64,000 nucleotides of DNA from Phoronis australis. Lineage: Eukaryota > Phoronida > Phoronidae. Location of the stretch: assembly GCA_002633005.1 (NCBI GenBank), contig NMRA01000392.1, positions 1 through 64,000 of the forward strand, in the 5' to 3' direction. The translations under genes were made by a program, and so were the position numbers. Below are positions 9,781-21,031 of this stretch, piece after piece (within the stretch, counting starts at the first letter, position 1; every line of letters starts with the position of its first letter). Below the pieces are notes generated by a model. That model had not been told where the DNA came from and did not search any database. It saw only the letters and a program-made list of their open reading frames with translations.

Positions 9781-12168
9781 TGAGTGTCATTCTCTTGGCT
9801 CCCCTGATCACACTCACCAGAGCGAACCTGCCAGACGGCCATTTCCAAGCATCAGGATACCCATAGAGCACTGTGGCACCAAAGAAAAATGGTTACCTTT
9901 TCATGCCCAAAAAGCTCTGGGATCCCGGTTTACATTGATGAGATTCGGACTCACAAACCTTTTTAAAAATACTTGAATAAATAAAATTAAACTTGGAAAG
10001 GTTGTCTTCGCACTTTTTTGGTGTTTTTACTTTCCAGTAGTATTGAGCAAGGAATTTTTGTTCTTCAAAACTGAATCGATTGCTTGTCCCGTTATTCGCG
10101 TTCACGTCATGACAGGCGTACCAACGTTAAAAAAAAGATGTAACCATACAGTTGGCCCGAGCAGAATCTCAGTGATTCACGGGAACTGAATTTGAATCCC
10201 AGGCATTCAGGAAATGTGTAAACTTTTGGGTAAACACTATCCCTTTCCCCAGCCACCAGAAACTGGACTACCGGTCGTGTTTCAACTAGGCATTTTGAAA
10301 CGGCCCCAAAGGCACTATACCAAGGACTTAGGGACCTCACCTTTTCAAAAAATGTACACGTGCAACAAAACAGAAGGATGTCCATTATAGGTCAAAATAA
10401 ATGAAAAATAATAAAGATGTCCTTAAAAATAACTTTCCGGGGATTACCGCTAGACTAGTGCTGGGATCCAGCAGATGCCGAGACAGAGGCCCTCCACACA
10501 CTAGTGAAACCCCGGAGTCAAAATCAGATAGGCCTACGGTACAGCTACCAAATTGAAAAGTACGTGTCTTGGAACAAATATATTTGTGTTTAATAACCTT
10601 CGAGTAATCCAGCAACATTGTTAAGTTTAGCTGCTCGTGTGTCGTGTGGCCGTCCACACAGTTTGATCCATTGTTTACACAGTCGACAACACTTTTCGGC
10701 TTAGGGAATGCCCAAAATGACGGGATATTCTTCTCGAGCTGTATAATGGCTGTCAGAATTACACACGGCATATCAACGCCGTTTCACCATTCTGATCGCT
10801 AAACTTTTTGTGCTATCGATTAAAATAAGCTTTACCGACAACGCCAATGTTTGTCAGGTAACTATGGCGGCTTGGAAACGCAGACGAAGGTGTGTCAAGC
10901 ATGCTGCGTTCTGATTGGTTAGTTAAGCCGTCGTCAGTCATAAGCCTGGCGATAGGTCAATTCCCGCGTGGATTGCCAAAGTTCCGGACATGATGTGTTC
11001 GTCTCTGCGAAAAAAATCTTTGAGAAGGGCAAAAGGAGTCCCATTCCCGGTTCCCAGTGCCAAATTCGGTCCATTCCCACTGCCAATATTCCAGACAAAC
11101 GGTATTTTCGCCCGCACTTCCCGAATTACGGCCACAAAAACTCATGATTCCCGAAAAAGCCTTGCTCCTCTTCTTTCTGTCAATGCAACATCGAAAACTT
11201 ACTAAATAATTACATCGCCGTGGCATCCCAGAACTCCTTATATAAGTGGTACAACAGCAAAGCAGAGTCACCAGTGTCGTCACACTTAACGCAAAAATGG
11301 TAGCTTACTTTCGCGAGATGAATGTCTTGGATGATAATTATACCTCTTCGGGTGTCGAGAGAACGTCCTGGCGAGATGTCTTGTACTCCTTCTTTACTTG
11401 TTTTGGTGTTCCATTTTCAGATGAAACTACTAACTTGTACTCCTGTGTCACTTTTTTCTGTAGACACCGGTGACCTAAATTCGTGAATATAAGCATAAAA
11501 AGCAGCTGATTGTCATACTATCCAATGTACCGTTAGAAACTGCTCATGTGATGCCTTGGACATATATCAGCATGCGCAAATATACGTGTTTTGCCAATCT
11601 TAACCCTTGCTTGTCTCCGTAAGCACATATCGCCGGCCCGATTTTGAATGAGGCCCTAAAGTCGTGACGGTTTCGTTTAGACGGAAATGCACGAAGTAAG
11701 ACCACACAAATCAACTACAGTGCTTACAGTTACTCTAGACGACATAAAAACGCATTGTATTGTTTATTAAATCAGTTTCAATTAAAATAAATTGTTATGT
11801 GTTTTGCACCCAACTTTGATGTGTACATATATTTTCAATGAGGCTGTTTACGAAAAACGCTACGAACCCAGTATCAGTTATTTCTCTGTATTTTATTACC
11901 TTGGCCTTACAAAAATTGATCGACCCTGGGACATTTTGATACATTGTTCAAGCCACCCCTGAAGCGCTTGTTACAGCAAATCTGAACAATGTTTAGTTTC
12001 GAAAATATATTCTGAAAATGCACAAAAAGTGGATTAGTGAAATATGTTGTTTTAAGATACATTTGTAAAAAGAAGCCACTCACTCACTGTTTACTTTCCT
12101 ATTGTGAATATCAACACGTCCGGGTATTCGTTTGGCGTTTTTAAGCAGACGAACGCTGGAAACTTCAA
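9781..12168. other. No recognisable gene
   Basis: Open frames up to 128 codons (for example 10385-10771, minus) show no family motif and no coding-like continuity. No TIR pair, tRNA or tandem array was recognised. Confidence 0.5.
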
Positions 12169-12177
12169 TGCTAGATG

Positions 12178-12740
12178 CTCGCTGGTTCCCTGCGTGCCGC
12201 TAGATGGGGCGGTAGCCGCGCCAGCACGCAGGTATCACTTAAATTTCCTCTGTAAATTTTTTTACACCGGCGTTTCTGATTGGCTAGTCGAATTCTCAAC
12301 AGGCAGCGCTTTGCGCAAACAAACTGGCATGACTGATGGACTGAAGTGTAAATGTGGTCTGTTGTACAGACAAATCGGTGCTTAAAATTATGTTCAGGAA
12401 ATGTGAAGCCTAGAAATTGTAATATTGAGCCTTTTCGGAATACATCTTTCTACTGTTGATGACTTTTGTTTACGATAGTGTCCTTATACAGTATGAATAA
12501 CACACCGGTTAAATCGGCCACATAATATGTGTTTATTGTGCATGTATGTGCTTCAAGCACGCGGCTATTAAACATCACTTCAGAAACGACAAGGCTAAAA
12601 ATCGTTCACAGTCCGCCATTTTTTCACGGTGTTGTAAAGCTAACCAATGACTGCCAAGATTACATCGACCAATGCTAAAGCACATGCCACTAGGTGATAC
12701 CTGCGTGCTGGCTGGGCTAAGCACGCAGGGAACCAGCGAG
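12178..12740. mobile_element. Non-autonomous TIR transposon with 9-bp target duplication
   Basis: Left terminus CTCGCTGGTTCCCTGCGTGC and right terminus GCACGCAGGGAACCAGCGAG are exact reverse complements; further inward gccagcacgcaggtatcact pairs with aggtgatacctgcgtgctgg, giving TIRs of about 60 bp. The 9-bp sequence tgctagatg flanks both sides (12169-12177 and 12741-12749). A 9-bp duplication is typical of Mutator-like elements (8 bp would suggest hAT). At 563 bp with no transposase it is non-autonomous. Confidence 0.8.
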
Positions 12741-12980
12741 TGCTAGATGTAGCGGGAGAGCGCAGAAGCGGAAATAAGATCGTTCACGACTTTAGGGCAC
12801 CCACGACTTAACGACCTCCCACAGTATACTATCGTCACCACACAATATCTGTTCCAAAATGAAGAAATTTGGCAATTACTGGATTCTCTAACGTTGCATC
12901 TCTAACTTGCAACTTTGTCTCCACATCAAATTGACAAACATGAGTGCTATTTGCTCGTTTTGGCCTTGCCATACTGTTAA
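12741..12980. other. Spacer between two transposons
   Basis: About 240 bp holding the right-hand 9-bp duplication (12741-12749) and the left TTAA (12977-12980) of the next element. Nothing else recognised. Confidence 0.5.
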
Positions 12981-13879
12981 ATGCGAAGGCAACCTTTTTT
13001 CATGTCATTTTAGCAAAAATTAGGTTCGTTGCTTATCCCAGACATATTTTCAACTTAATTACAGCTTTTCGTAATTTAACTAAATATTCGTTCTCTACTC
13101 CGGAAGTGACGTTTTGGGGGGCAAGCATTTCCTGCCAATTTATTTTCATATAGTCTGACGATGAGAGCTGTCACGTCAGTCCTTGATCTACCTCCGTTGT
13201 GATAAGGTCGGTCGTCGTTTGCTTTTGTTTACGACTCAGTCAACATGCCACACTGTTGCTGAGTACCGGGATGTACTCATTATGGCCCAAAGCCTGTAAG
13301 CAGCCGTGCTGCGATGTTGAGTAGTGGAAGTGAATACAGGTCCAGTCAGTGAACAGTACAGTTCGTCGTTCAATGAACAGATGGGTGAGCCAAACTTTTA
13401 TAAGTTTATTGTGGACTTTTTTAAAGTATTGGAGCTATTTAGAAGGTGCCAGGTGCCTGGCGAGGGAGTCACATGGCGGGGTGTAAGCAGTCTGTGTGCT
13501 CAGGTCACTATCCAGTGGGAGTGTGTCGCGGTACACTCGGGCAAATGGGACAGTTGTTCCTCTGTCTGTGAGACAATAATGAGTACATCCCGGTACGCAG
13601 CAACAGTGTGGCATGTTGACTGACTCGCAAACAATAGCAAACGACGACCGAACTTATCACAACCGAGATAGAACAATGACTGACTCGGCAGCTCTCACGG
13701 TCAGATTATATGAAAAGAAATTGGCGCGAAATGCTTGCCTCCCAAAACGTCACTTCCGGAGTAGAGAACGAATAATTAATTAAATTACAAAAAGCTGTAA
13801 TTAAGTGGAAAATTTGTCTGGGATAACCAACGAACCTTATTTTTGCTAAAAAGGACATGAAAAAGGGTTGCCTTCGCCT
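12981..13879. mobile_element. Kolobok-like THAP transposon, family 1, inverted-end derivative (copy b)
   Basis: TTAA flanks both sides (12977-12980, 13880-13883). Ends begin ATGCGAAGGCAACC and AGGCGAAGGCAACC and continue as arms of about 303 bp (12981-13283 and 13576-13879). Both arms contain the start of the THAP gene found at 27685 (ATGCCACACTGTTGCTG). Both ends therefore derive from the THAP end of the family, unlike copy a, whose two ends differ inside the TIR. The centre (about 13340-13570, +) still encodes the zinc-ribbon part (RRCQV..., QWECVA.HSGKWDSCSSV), with its second Cys changed (CQVP) and GH changed to VH. Non-coding derivative; TTAA plus THAP points to the Kolobok superfamily. 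Confidence 0.85.
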
Positions 13880-13883
13880 TTAA

Positions 13884-15450
13884 GGGAATACTCGTGGTAT
13901 CGATCAAAGCTAAGTAGACATCAGCTTCAGACATACACTGTGGGAGCCACACCTAGCAAACCGATGTTAATGCCTTCGTGGTTCCTTGTGTTGGCTATTT
14001 TAATATCAACATAGATCTGTTGATACGTCGGCCAAGTAGGGTTTGTATAGGGCTGTTTACATTTCGACCACCTGAGTGTCATATATATAATAGAGATATT
14101 TATTTTCATACTTAAAGTCCACTTGCACCATCTAACAAGATTATAGAAGTATAAGCAACTTACAAAAACTTTATCTGAGACTTTCTGCATGTAGAAGACG
14201 ATAAAAGATACATTGCATCAAACTTCGTTACATGTACATATGGGGAGAACAAAAGGAAACCTCGAAAACAATGAGAGGGTTACACATAATTTTATTCATA
14301 CATACATATGCAAAATTGATTAAATACACGACACTTGTCGTTATCAACAGTCTTTATTCCGTTCCGTTAGTATCCCCGGAACAAAGTTCTACACTCATCA
14401 GAACATTGTTGAAGCAACTGACCATACATACAAGCATACATACATACATACATGCATACATACATACATATATAGACACGATAGCATCATACGAAAGGAT
14501 TCACGCAACATATAAACTTATATTTTTTAAGAATTTGTGTTGTAATTTGGATTGTGATCGTTTTACTAACTCTGAGTTGACAAAATAATCCTAGAATTGA
14601 ACTGATTGGCATTGAAAACATAAATAATAATTAAAAAATCCACTTCCTTCTGTAAAATAGAATCTCACCACACGCGTCAGCCAACTTGTTGACTTCTGAA
14701 AAAGCCAACCCAAAGGCAGGTGGCCACTCCGACTCAGTCTAAATCGGATTAGAACATCAAATTTTTAAAAAATGTCATAAAATTGCTGTAAGGAGAGGGT
14801 ACAAAGTTACCCGGAAGTTTTAAGTTCGGCTACCGATCTATTTCTGACATAATGAGGCGACATGTTATACGCTTTTCCGGTATACGGTGATAGGGTGATT
14901 GCTGGACAAGGCTCTTGTACAAATTTATTACAATGGAGTATTTCCCAGAGCTTTTTCATAAATTCTTTGGCATCAAATTGTCACTGTTCTGCGATGGTAT
15001 ATCCGAACGACTTGCGCAAAAATATTCAATTCCTTAAAACGTCCGTGAATGAAAAATATTGCGTTTCGTCCCTGTATATAACTCGGTCCGTCTTGCACAC
15101 CAGAATTAGAAATTGTGTCAAACGAAAGACGTTATTGTGCTCTCACAGCGCTAAAGAGTTGTGTGTAGACAAAATTCCCTACCAAACTCTGCAAAAGGGT
15201 GCATTTTTCGATAAAATTCCCCCACAAAAGGGTTCCCTTTGGATATTCGATACCCTACAAGTTCCCTTTTTTCAACTCGCATAAATTTGCAGAAGATTTT
15301 TAACACTATCTATACTTTTAGACTTTTGATTGCTGCAGATGTACAAGTACTCACACAACATGGTATCTCTGCTTGTACTCTTAAGACCGAATGGGTTAAA
15401 ATTCATTTGTCCAATAATCATTACAAAAGGGTAACGTTTATGGAATTACA
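13884..15450. other. No recognisable gene; microsatellite at 14422-14474
   Basis: AT-rich sequence. Around 14340-14420 a short stretch resembles retroelement debris but was not assigned. No supported coding exon. Confidence 0.5.
14422..14474. repeat. (CATA)n microsatellite
   Basis: Runs of CATA/TACA with two single-base interruptions (aagcatac, atgcatac), ending in TATATA. Confidence 0.9.
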
Positions 15451-15455
15451 TAAAA

Positions 15456-15607
15456 CAGGGGCGGATCCAGGATTTTGAGTTAGGGGTGGGTGGCAGGTCA
15501 GAGTATTAGCCAGAATTTTGCCCTTCAGACATTCGCACCCCCGAACTGCCAAATGGAATCTGGGAAAATTTTAGGGGGCGCCATGGCCCCCTCTAAATCC
15601 GCCACTG
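15456..15607. mobile_element. Small MITE, ends CAGGGGCGGAT / ATCCGCCACTG
   Basis: The ends are near reverse complements (CAG(G/T)GGCGGAT), the element is 152 bp, and taaaa occurs on both sides (15451-15455, 15608-15612). CAG...GGCGG ends resemble short hAT-type elements, but the duplication is shorter than 8 bp, so the superfamily is open. Solitary related ends (ccgccactg, aaatccgcc) occur near 17790, 26490 and 41130. Confidence 0.65.
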
Positions 15608-15802
15608 TAAAACCTGAGAAATGGTGACTTTTTCATGAGAACTTCCTACAAACGAGACCACTATCTAAATCAGTGGTCTAATTCTACAGCTGTTCCTGCT
15701 GAAGTGCAAGGCCCGCCTAGTTGCGAGACACTCTTTACAATCGTTGTCGCGGACTAGGTCTACAAATAATATTGTAGGTATCCAACCATTGACGCTGTCT
15801 AG

Positions 15803-16617
15803 TATGGCGTGTTATATGTTGCAAAATTCAATGTTCAAAAAAATTAGGTTTGATATAGTTATATGTATTCGATATCTTATATTCATATTTGATCTTCTTA
15901 TATTTATATTTGATCTTCTTATATTTATATTTGATCTTCTTATATTTATATTTGATTTTCTTATTTTATTTATATTTGATCTTCTTATATTTATATTTGA
16001 TCTTCTTATATTTATATTTGATCTTATATTCAATGTTATCTACATTTATGTTTCATAAGATTATATGTATTCAATGTTCATTACAATTGTATTCAATGTT
16101 TTGAAAATTTCTGTTCGATGTTCATTATATGTATTCCATAATGTCAAGTTTTCGTTCGATGTCTTCCGGTTATATTCGATAATAGAACTCTGGGTAAATT
16201 GAAACGACGGCCGTGATTGGTCAGCTGTGTTGAGACGTTATTTACCCGTGTTCACAAATATCGATGAAATGGGCTAAATTGTCGAAAAAATGAGGAAGAA
16301 ACTCTTCTTCGGTAGCCGCCATTTATTTAATTCCAGGAACCAATCAGGGAAGTCGTTTCATAATACCCATAATTCCGTTATTGAACATATCAAAAGAAAC
16401 ATCGAACACATATAACGAAACATCGAACATATAAAACGAAACATCGAACATATATACTAAGTTATCGCACATAAGTATTTTCATTATGGAATACAAATAT
16501 TTTGACATCAAATGTACAAACTATAAGATCAAATATAAATATAAGGTATCGAATACACATAATTACATCAAACCTAATTTTTTGAACATTGAATTTTGCA
16601 ACACATAACACGCCATA
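15803..16617. mobile_element. Palindromic MITE carrying a 21-bp tandem array
   Basis: Left end TATGGCGTGTTATATGTTGC and right end GCAACACATAACACGCCATA are inverted. Pairing continues inward through caaaattcaatgttc...aattaggtttgat and its complement, so the arms exceed 90 bp. GTCTAG flanks both sides (15797-15802, 16618-16623). The left arm has expanded a segment like TTATATTTATATTTGATCTTC into about 7 tandem copies (15880-16030); the right arm has one copy. Between the arms are repeated (a)catcgaacatat(a) motifs in both orientations. No transposase. Confidence 0.8.
15875..16030. repeat. ~21-bp tandem repeat (TATATTTATATTTGATCTTCT)
   Basis: About seven copies, one with a small insertion (gattttcttattttatt). 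The resulting Ile/Phe/Asp-repeat open frame is a by-product of the 21-bp period and is not a gene. Confidence 0.9.
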
Positions 16618-19600
16618 GTCTAGTATAGTCACCTAGTGATCAGAGTGAATACTATAAGCCGACACACTACGCAGTTGTCACTGAACCAGGCGTGCGTTCC
16701 AAGGACGCGACCGAGAACCTCGCAAAATATGGTTAGCGTAAATAAACTATTTGAGGTGAAAATTAACGTATTCTTCGAAATAAATCCGCTTGACTTTCAA
16801 AAGGTTGCAATTTAGTAAAATCGGTTGTTTAATTTATTTAATTCTCAACCGCATATGTGCAATACACAAGCCCAAGTCGAAACAGTGGACACGTGGAGAA
16901 GTATTTTTGCTTCTTATTAGTGCGAGTCAGTGTTGGCACATAAACTAAATACACCCAGCTGTCTGGTGAAACCTATCACTAATGTGGTGGAAAAGTGGAA
17001 TATTAAAATAAGGGCGGCGTAGAGTACGTAGTCCAAGGCCCGTTGTCTAATTTCCAAACTCGAAATCGTACTAGAAATTATTGTTTGTCTAATCTTAAAG
17101 CAGGTGGATTTTAAGCCCAAGTTAGCGCTTGATGACAAAATTCAAGTTACAGACTCCAGTAAAACTACAAATTCCGAATAACAGTTTCAAATTTCGAGTT
17201 CAGACTAGAATTTATAGTTTTAATGCTGACGCCATCAAGAGCAAAAAAGGATTAAGCAGTCATCCAAGTAAATACAAAATAATAGACATTTATCTTGAGT
17301 TCATATGGTAGTTAAACGGAAATTGTAGGAAATAATATCTAGTCCGATTTCAAGTACAAAGGTGAGACTTTGAGCTCAGGTTGTCCAGCAAACGCGTGAC
17401 AGACCACATCAAATACAAACTAAACACGCCTAATTCATTCCAACTAGTTTGCTGAGCGCTTCATTTGTCCAGCGGCTAGCGAGTGGCAGTTTGGTGATGA
17501 CGTTACTCTCATATCTCTTGTATGTGACAGGCATGGTCTCAAGACATTATTAGCAAACTCAGGCAAACAGTACTTTTGTCCAGTCGAGTGCCATTCGTTC
17601 ATATTCTTTGAGACAATGTCGCTTCCACGCTACTCTGTCTCCTAGTTTGCAGCAAGTTGTGTTGAACGCCAACTTTTTCAGGTTTCGACGGCTTTCGTGC
17701 CTGCACTGAAAAAGAGTAATACCGTAAAATGAATGACGACATTATGTCAACTTGAGTTCAATACCCCCTTGCCCCCCCCCCCTAAACCCGCCACTGGTAT
17801 CCATTCCGCTTTCCCATGTTCAAGCCCAAGCACAAATACAAAATGCTTTCTTTTTCTCGAACATTTGCTCAGTTGATCCGCTTTCACAAGCAAAACATGG
17901 TTTGGAAAAGTTCCTATGGAGCCTGTTTCGGGACCGTTTTACTTATCTGGCCACATGTAGGAAGAATGTTGACAAGATGTCATTCTTTTCTCAAAATTTG
18001 GTCCTTCCTTATAAAAAAGGTAAAAATTTGAACCCCATTGCTTGTTAACTGAGACTTCTCTTACGGTAACCAAGCTGACGACTCACCTTTAAGACCACGA
18101 CTAAATGAGGGTGCTACTGTACGATTGGCAGATGCGAGTTTCCCAGAAAACCCGGCTGCTACTTTTATCTGAACCCTTGACCGCATACTCAGTCGTATAC
18201 GACAAACTCGGATACCAGGCAATGGCCTTATAAACTATATAATGCATTTTGCGGAAACATTAAACAATGCAAACACCCCCGAACACATAAATAAATCCTG
18301 ACCTATAGTATACTCGAATATGAGACCAACCATTTCTTCAGATTTACGTTTAGACATTATTTTTGTCTAGTCTTTATAGTCAATCACTCGTGACAGAAAC
18401 GACACATAGTGTCGAAATTAGTAAAACATTGGCTGGCAAAACACCATTCCATGAAAATATTTGAATGAATATTAAAGCGAACGAGCAAATTTTGAAAATG
18501 GCGACCATAGTCTCATCGAAATAATGTGGTTCCTGGGAAACAACACCCGAATGTACAGTGTAAGGTCAGGTGACCTAGTAGTCAAATATAATCCCCCTCT
18601 TGTCACATTGTGGATCCGCCGGTGTAATATGCAGGGTTTTATGATGCGGCATCGGAGTGTATGATGCACTAGCTTTACAGTTACCGAAAGACGTCTAAAT
18701 CCCCATTAGCCTATACACGACCTAAGTCATAAGTCCCGTCCACATGCAGCAACTTGCACTTGTATGTGCGCGCACATGTATCCGATGACTACTGCAAGGC
18801 GGAAGTTGTCGCTCAGTGCATGGCAATGAAGAGCCGATGCAAATACAGCGCGAAACAGAAGACCCGTACATGTATGTATGTAAGGTGCCACTGAACAGTT
18901 AGGCTGTAGCCACAGGGCATTTTCAAGTCTAGTCCCTAGAATTTAAATACAGGGCGTGTGTCAAGTTTGGCGGGCGGTTTGAGGAATTTGTTGAAAAAAA
19001 TTGCCAGGAAACTGTTTTTGAATGAGAAAAGCCAAGATTTTTAGCCGTGGCCCACTTTCCATACAAAATGGTGGCTGTCGCTTGTTTTCCAACCACTGTC
19101 GCCTGCTAACTGAGAAAACGGGTGCGATTTCGCCGGGTGGCTGTCAGACAGATCAAAATTGCGAAAAAGTAGGTGGTAAAAGGCGTACTATGACGACATT
19201 TTTAGAATCAAGAGAGAGCGAGCATTCTGAATCTGCTGTCAGATTTTTTCTAGCACTTGCAGGGAAGTAGTAAATTTGGGGAGACAAGTGTCAAATTTGG
19301 TGTTTTTTGTCCTATTTTTGTGTGCCGGTATTTTTCCCGATGTGTATTAGCCGATTAAAAACCTGTAGCAGAATTAAGTTTCAGTTATCATGGGTAGTGC
19401 TTTTGAGTTGGAAACGCCAAAAAAACTTTTGTATTTTCCGACTCTCGATAGGGACGTGAGATAAGGACTCTTTTCCACTTGGGTGTGTGTCGGAAGCCAA
19501 AACCCTGCAATAACTGTAGTGAGCCTCCCTGCTGCACAAGCGCGAAGCTGATAATTACTCCCGCCTTGCGCGAGGTTAGCAGCAATACTGCCATTAGAAG

Positions 19601-20171
19601 TGGCGCAAATTACACTATAAAAAGTTACTCTATCACGATTAGGTGGAGTAAGTTGCTACAAGTGAGATAAGTTTCACTAGTTTAAATACCGCCCAGACAG
19701 TCCCTAAACATAGCGACAGCTCATTCCAGGAGTAACTTGCTCTAGGGTAAGTCTGTGTGTGGAATAATAAATACCTAAACCAATATCGGAGTTTGTAGAC
19801 AAGGCTTCAGGCAGCGTCCGCCATGTGCTTAATTATGGTCTAGAAGTGAATTTGCAGGCTTACGTAAACTTTCTCAGTCTGACAAGCACTAAGATGAGAA
19901 TATGATTGATGTTCATTTAACTCTCATCATGATTGTCTCATCACGTAGAACGAATTAACAATGTCTGCTTATATTCCTGCGAAGAATTATCAACAAATAA
20001 CTCATGGTTTGATGATATTCAAAAAGTCAACTGGCTGGAAGCCTGAAATTCCGGTAATATCAAAATGAAATGAAAAACAGACACCGCCAACTGTAAATAC
20101 ATAAGACTATTATATACGCTCCAATTCGATCTTAAAGTGGCAGTGTCACAGGGAAAATTGGTTTTCCGATA

Positions 20172-20246
20172 TCATCCCCAACACGGAATCGAATCCACAA
20201 CATCAGCTGTCGCAGCCCAACACTCTGCTAGCAGATCGAGCTAAGA
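20172..20246 (-). repeat. tRNA-like segment, probably SINE-derived
   Basis: Read on the minus strand: TTAGCTCGATCTGCTAGCAGAG resembles box A with a D-arm, then GGATTCGATTCCG matches box B. I could not form a convincing acceptor stem, and the anticodon arm is imprecise, so a SINE remnant or tRNA pseudogene is likelier than a working tRNA. Confidence 0.4.
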
Positions 20247-20699
20247 TCAACTTTATTAATCTAGTAATTTTACTAGCGAAGTTTCTGGCCTTGATTTCAG
20301 CAAATTAATAGCTAGTGAATAACGTCAAGAATTGGCGATTTATAATAAAATCACAAAAATACAAAGCTCTGGTCAAAAAAGCAGCAGCTTCAAGAAGTTT
20401 TTTTCATTAAAGAATAAACCATAAAACGCGTTTCTGCCGAAAAAACCGTCCTTTTGAACATGACAGAAATGCAGCTGTGATTTCGAAGTATTTGCTTATT
20501 GTTAGGAAACAAAATGTAGGTTGTCTGAGACTCATTACTTGGTCAATTTTTGACTTAGATACAAATCGAGAGTGTACTCTACCTTGAATTCTCAATATCA
20601 TTAAAATAAGTAGAGATCTTTTCATACAACGCTCCTAATTTCAAGAAAAGACGTTGTGTGCACGCAAACCGCACTGTGGTGTGGACGCTACGCTGGACG

Positions 20700-20717
20700 G
20701 GGGGGGGGGGGGGGGNN
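20700..20717. other. Poly-G run with assembly gap
   Basis: At least 16 G followed by NN and more G: a sequencing or assembly break. Sequence continuity here is uncertain. Confidence 0.9.
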
Positions 20718-20851
20718 GGGGCAAGTAGTTCTGGGGAAACTTGTAGTGTGTACACGTTTAAGCGCTTAACCAGTGTTACGAGGTCGCTGTAACAGAGCAA
20801 AAATAAATACACACATTTGTGCCACAAACATGTAAAAGAGAATAAACTTAC

Positions 20852-21031
20852 ATGACAGAGTGACGAATGTCATTCCCCAAAATATACTCCATATCCAGCC
20901 GACTATAATTATGAATAAAATGAGCTGCAAAAACGATGACACCAAGTTGAGACCAAACGCTCGCAGTCGGTTGTCCCCTAGCCTCGTCGTCACTCCAGGA
21001 CAAAACACGAGTGGTGCACAGAATAAAGTTC
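20852..21031 (-). CDS. stum: stum / SPEC3-family membrane protein, exon 2
   Basis: A 180-bp exon (phase 1 at both ends) with acceptor ttatttttag|GA at 21031 and donor T|gtaagttt at 20852. With the G from exon 1 it reads GTLFCAPLVFCPG..., continuing to LQLILFIIIVGWIWSIFWGM and ending FVTLS. The VGWI-x-SIFWGM block is the signature of the second membrane segment in SPEC3/stum proteins, and GT after the first segment matches the family. Drosophila stum is needed for mechanosensing in proprioceptive neurons; sea-urchin Spec3 is linked to ectodermal cilia. That is family knowledge, and the role here is inferred. The following short C-terminal exon was not found. Confidence 0.85.

Larger units (their letters stand above)
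16624..20851. other. Downstream part of the stum locus; no exon recognised
   Basis: If the stum gene (exons at 35654-35861 and 20852-21031) ends in a short last exon, as family members do, that exon lies on the minus strand somewhere below 20852, in this stretch or beyond. I could not identify it. Otherwise there is AT-rich sequence, a poly-C run at about 17767-17779, a tRNA-like segment (20172-20246) and a poly-G run with two N (20700-20717). Confidence 0.45.

Noticed and set aside
9781-12168. Minus frames at 10385-10771 and 10957-11283 as genes
   Set aside because: No family motif, no splice-flanked conservation pattern visible; the length is plausible by chance.
14390-14420. Hammerhead-like CTGATGAG on minus (also near 36750)
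   Set aside because: No stem II followed by GAAA at the right spacing; only the short motif is present.
15744-16104. Open frames rich in Ile/Phe/Asp or Asn/Ile/Arg
   Set aside because: Generated by the 21-bp tandem repeat in the palindromic MITE.
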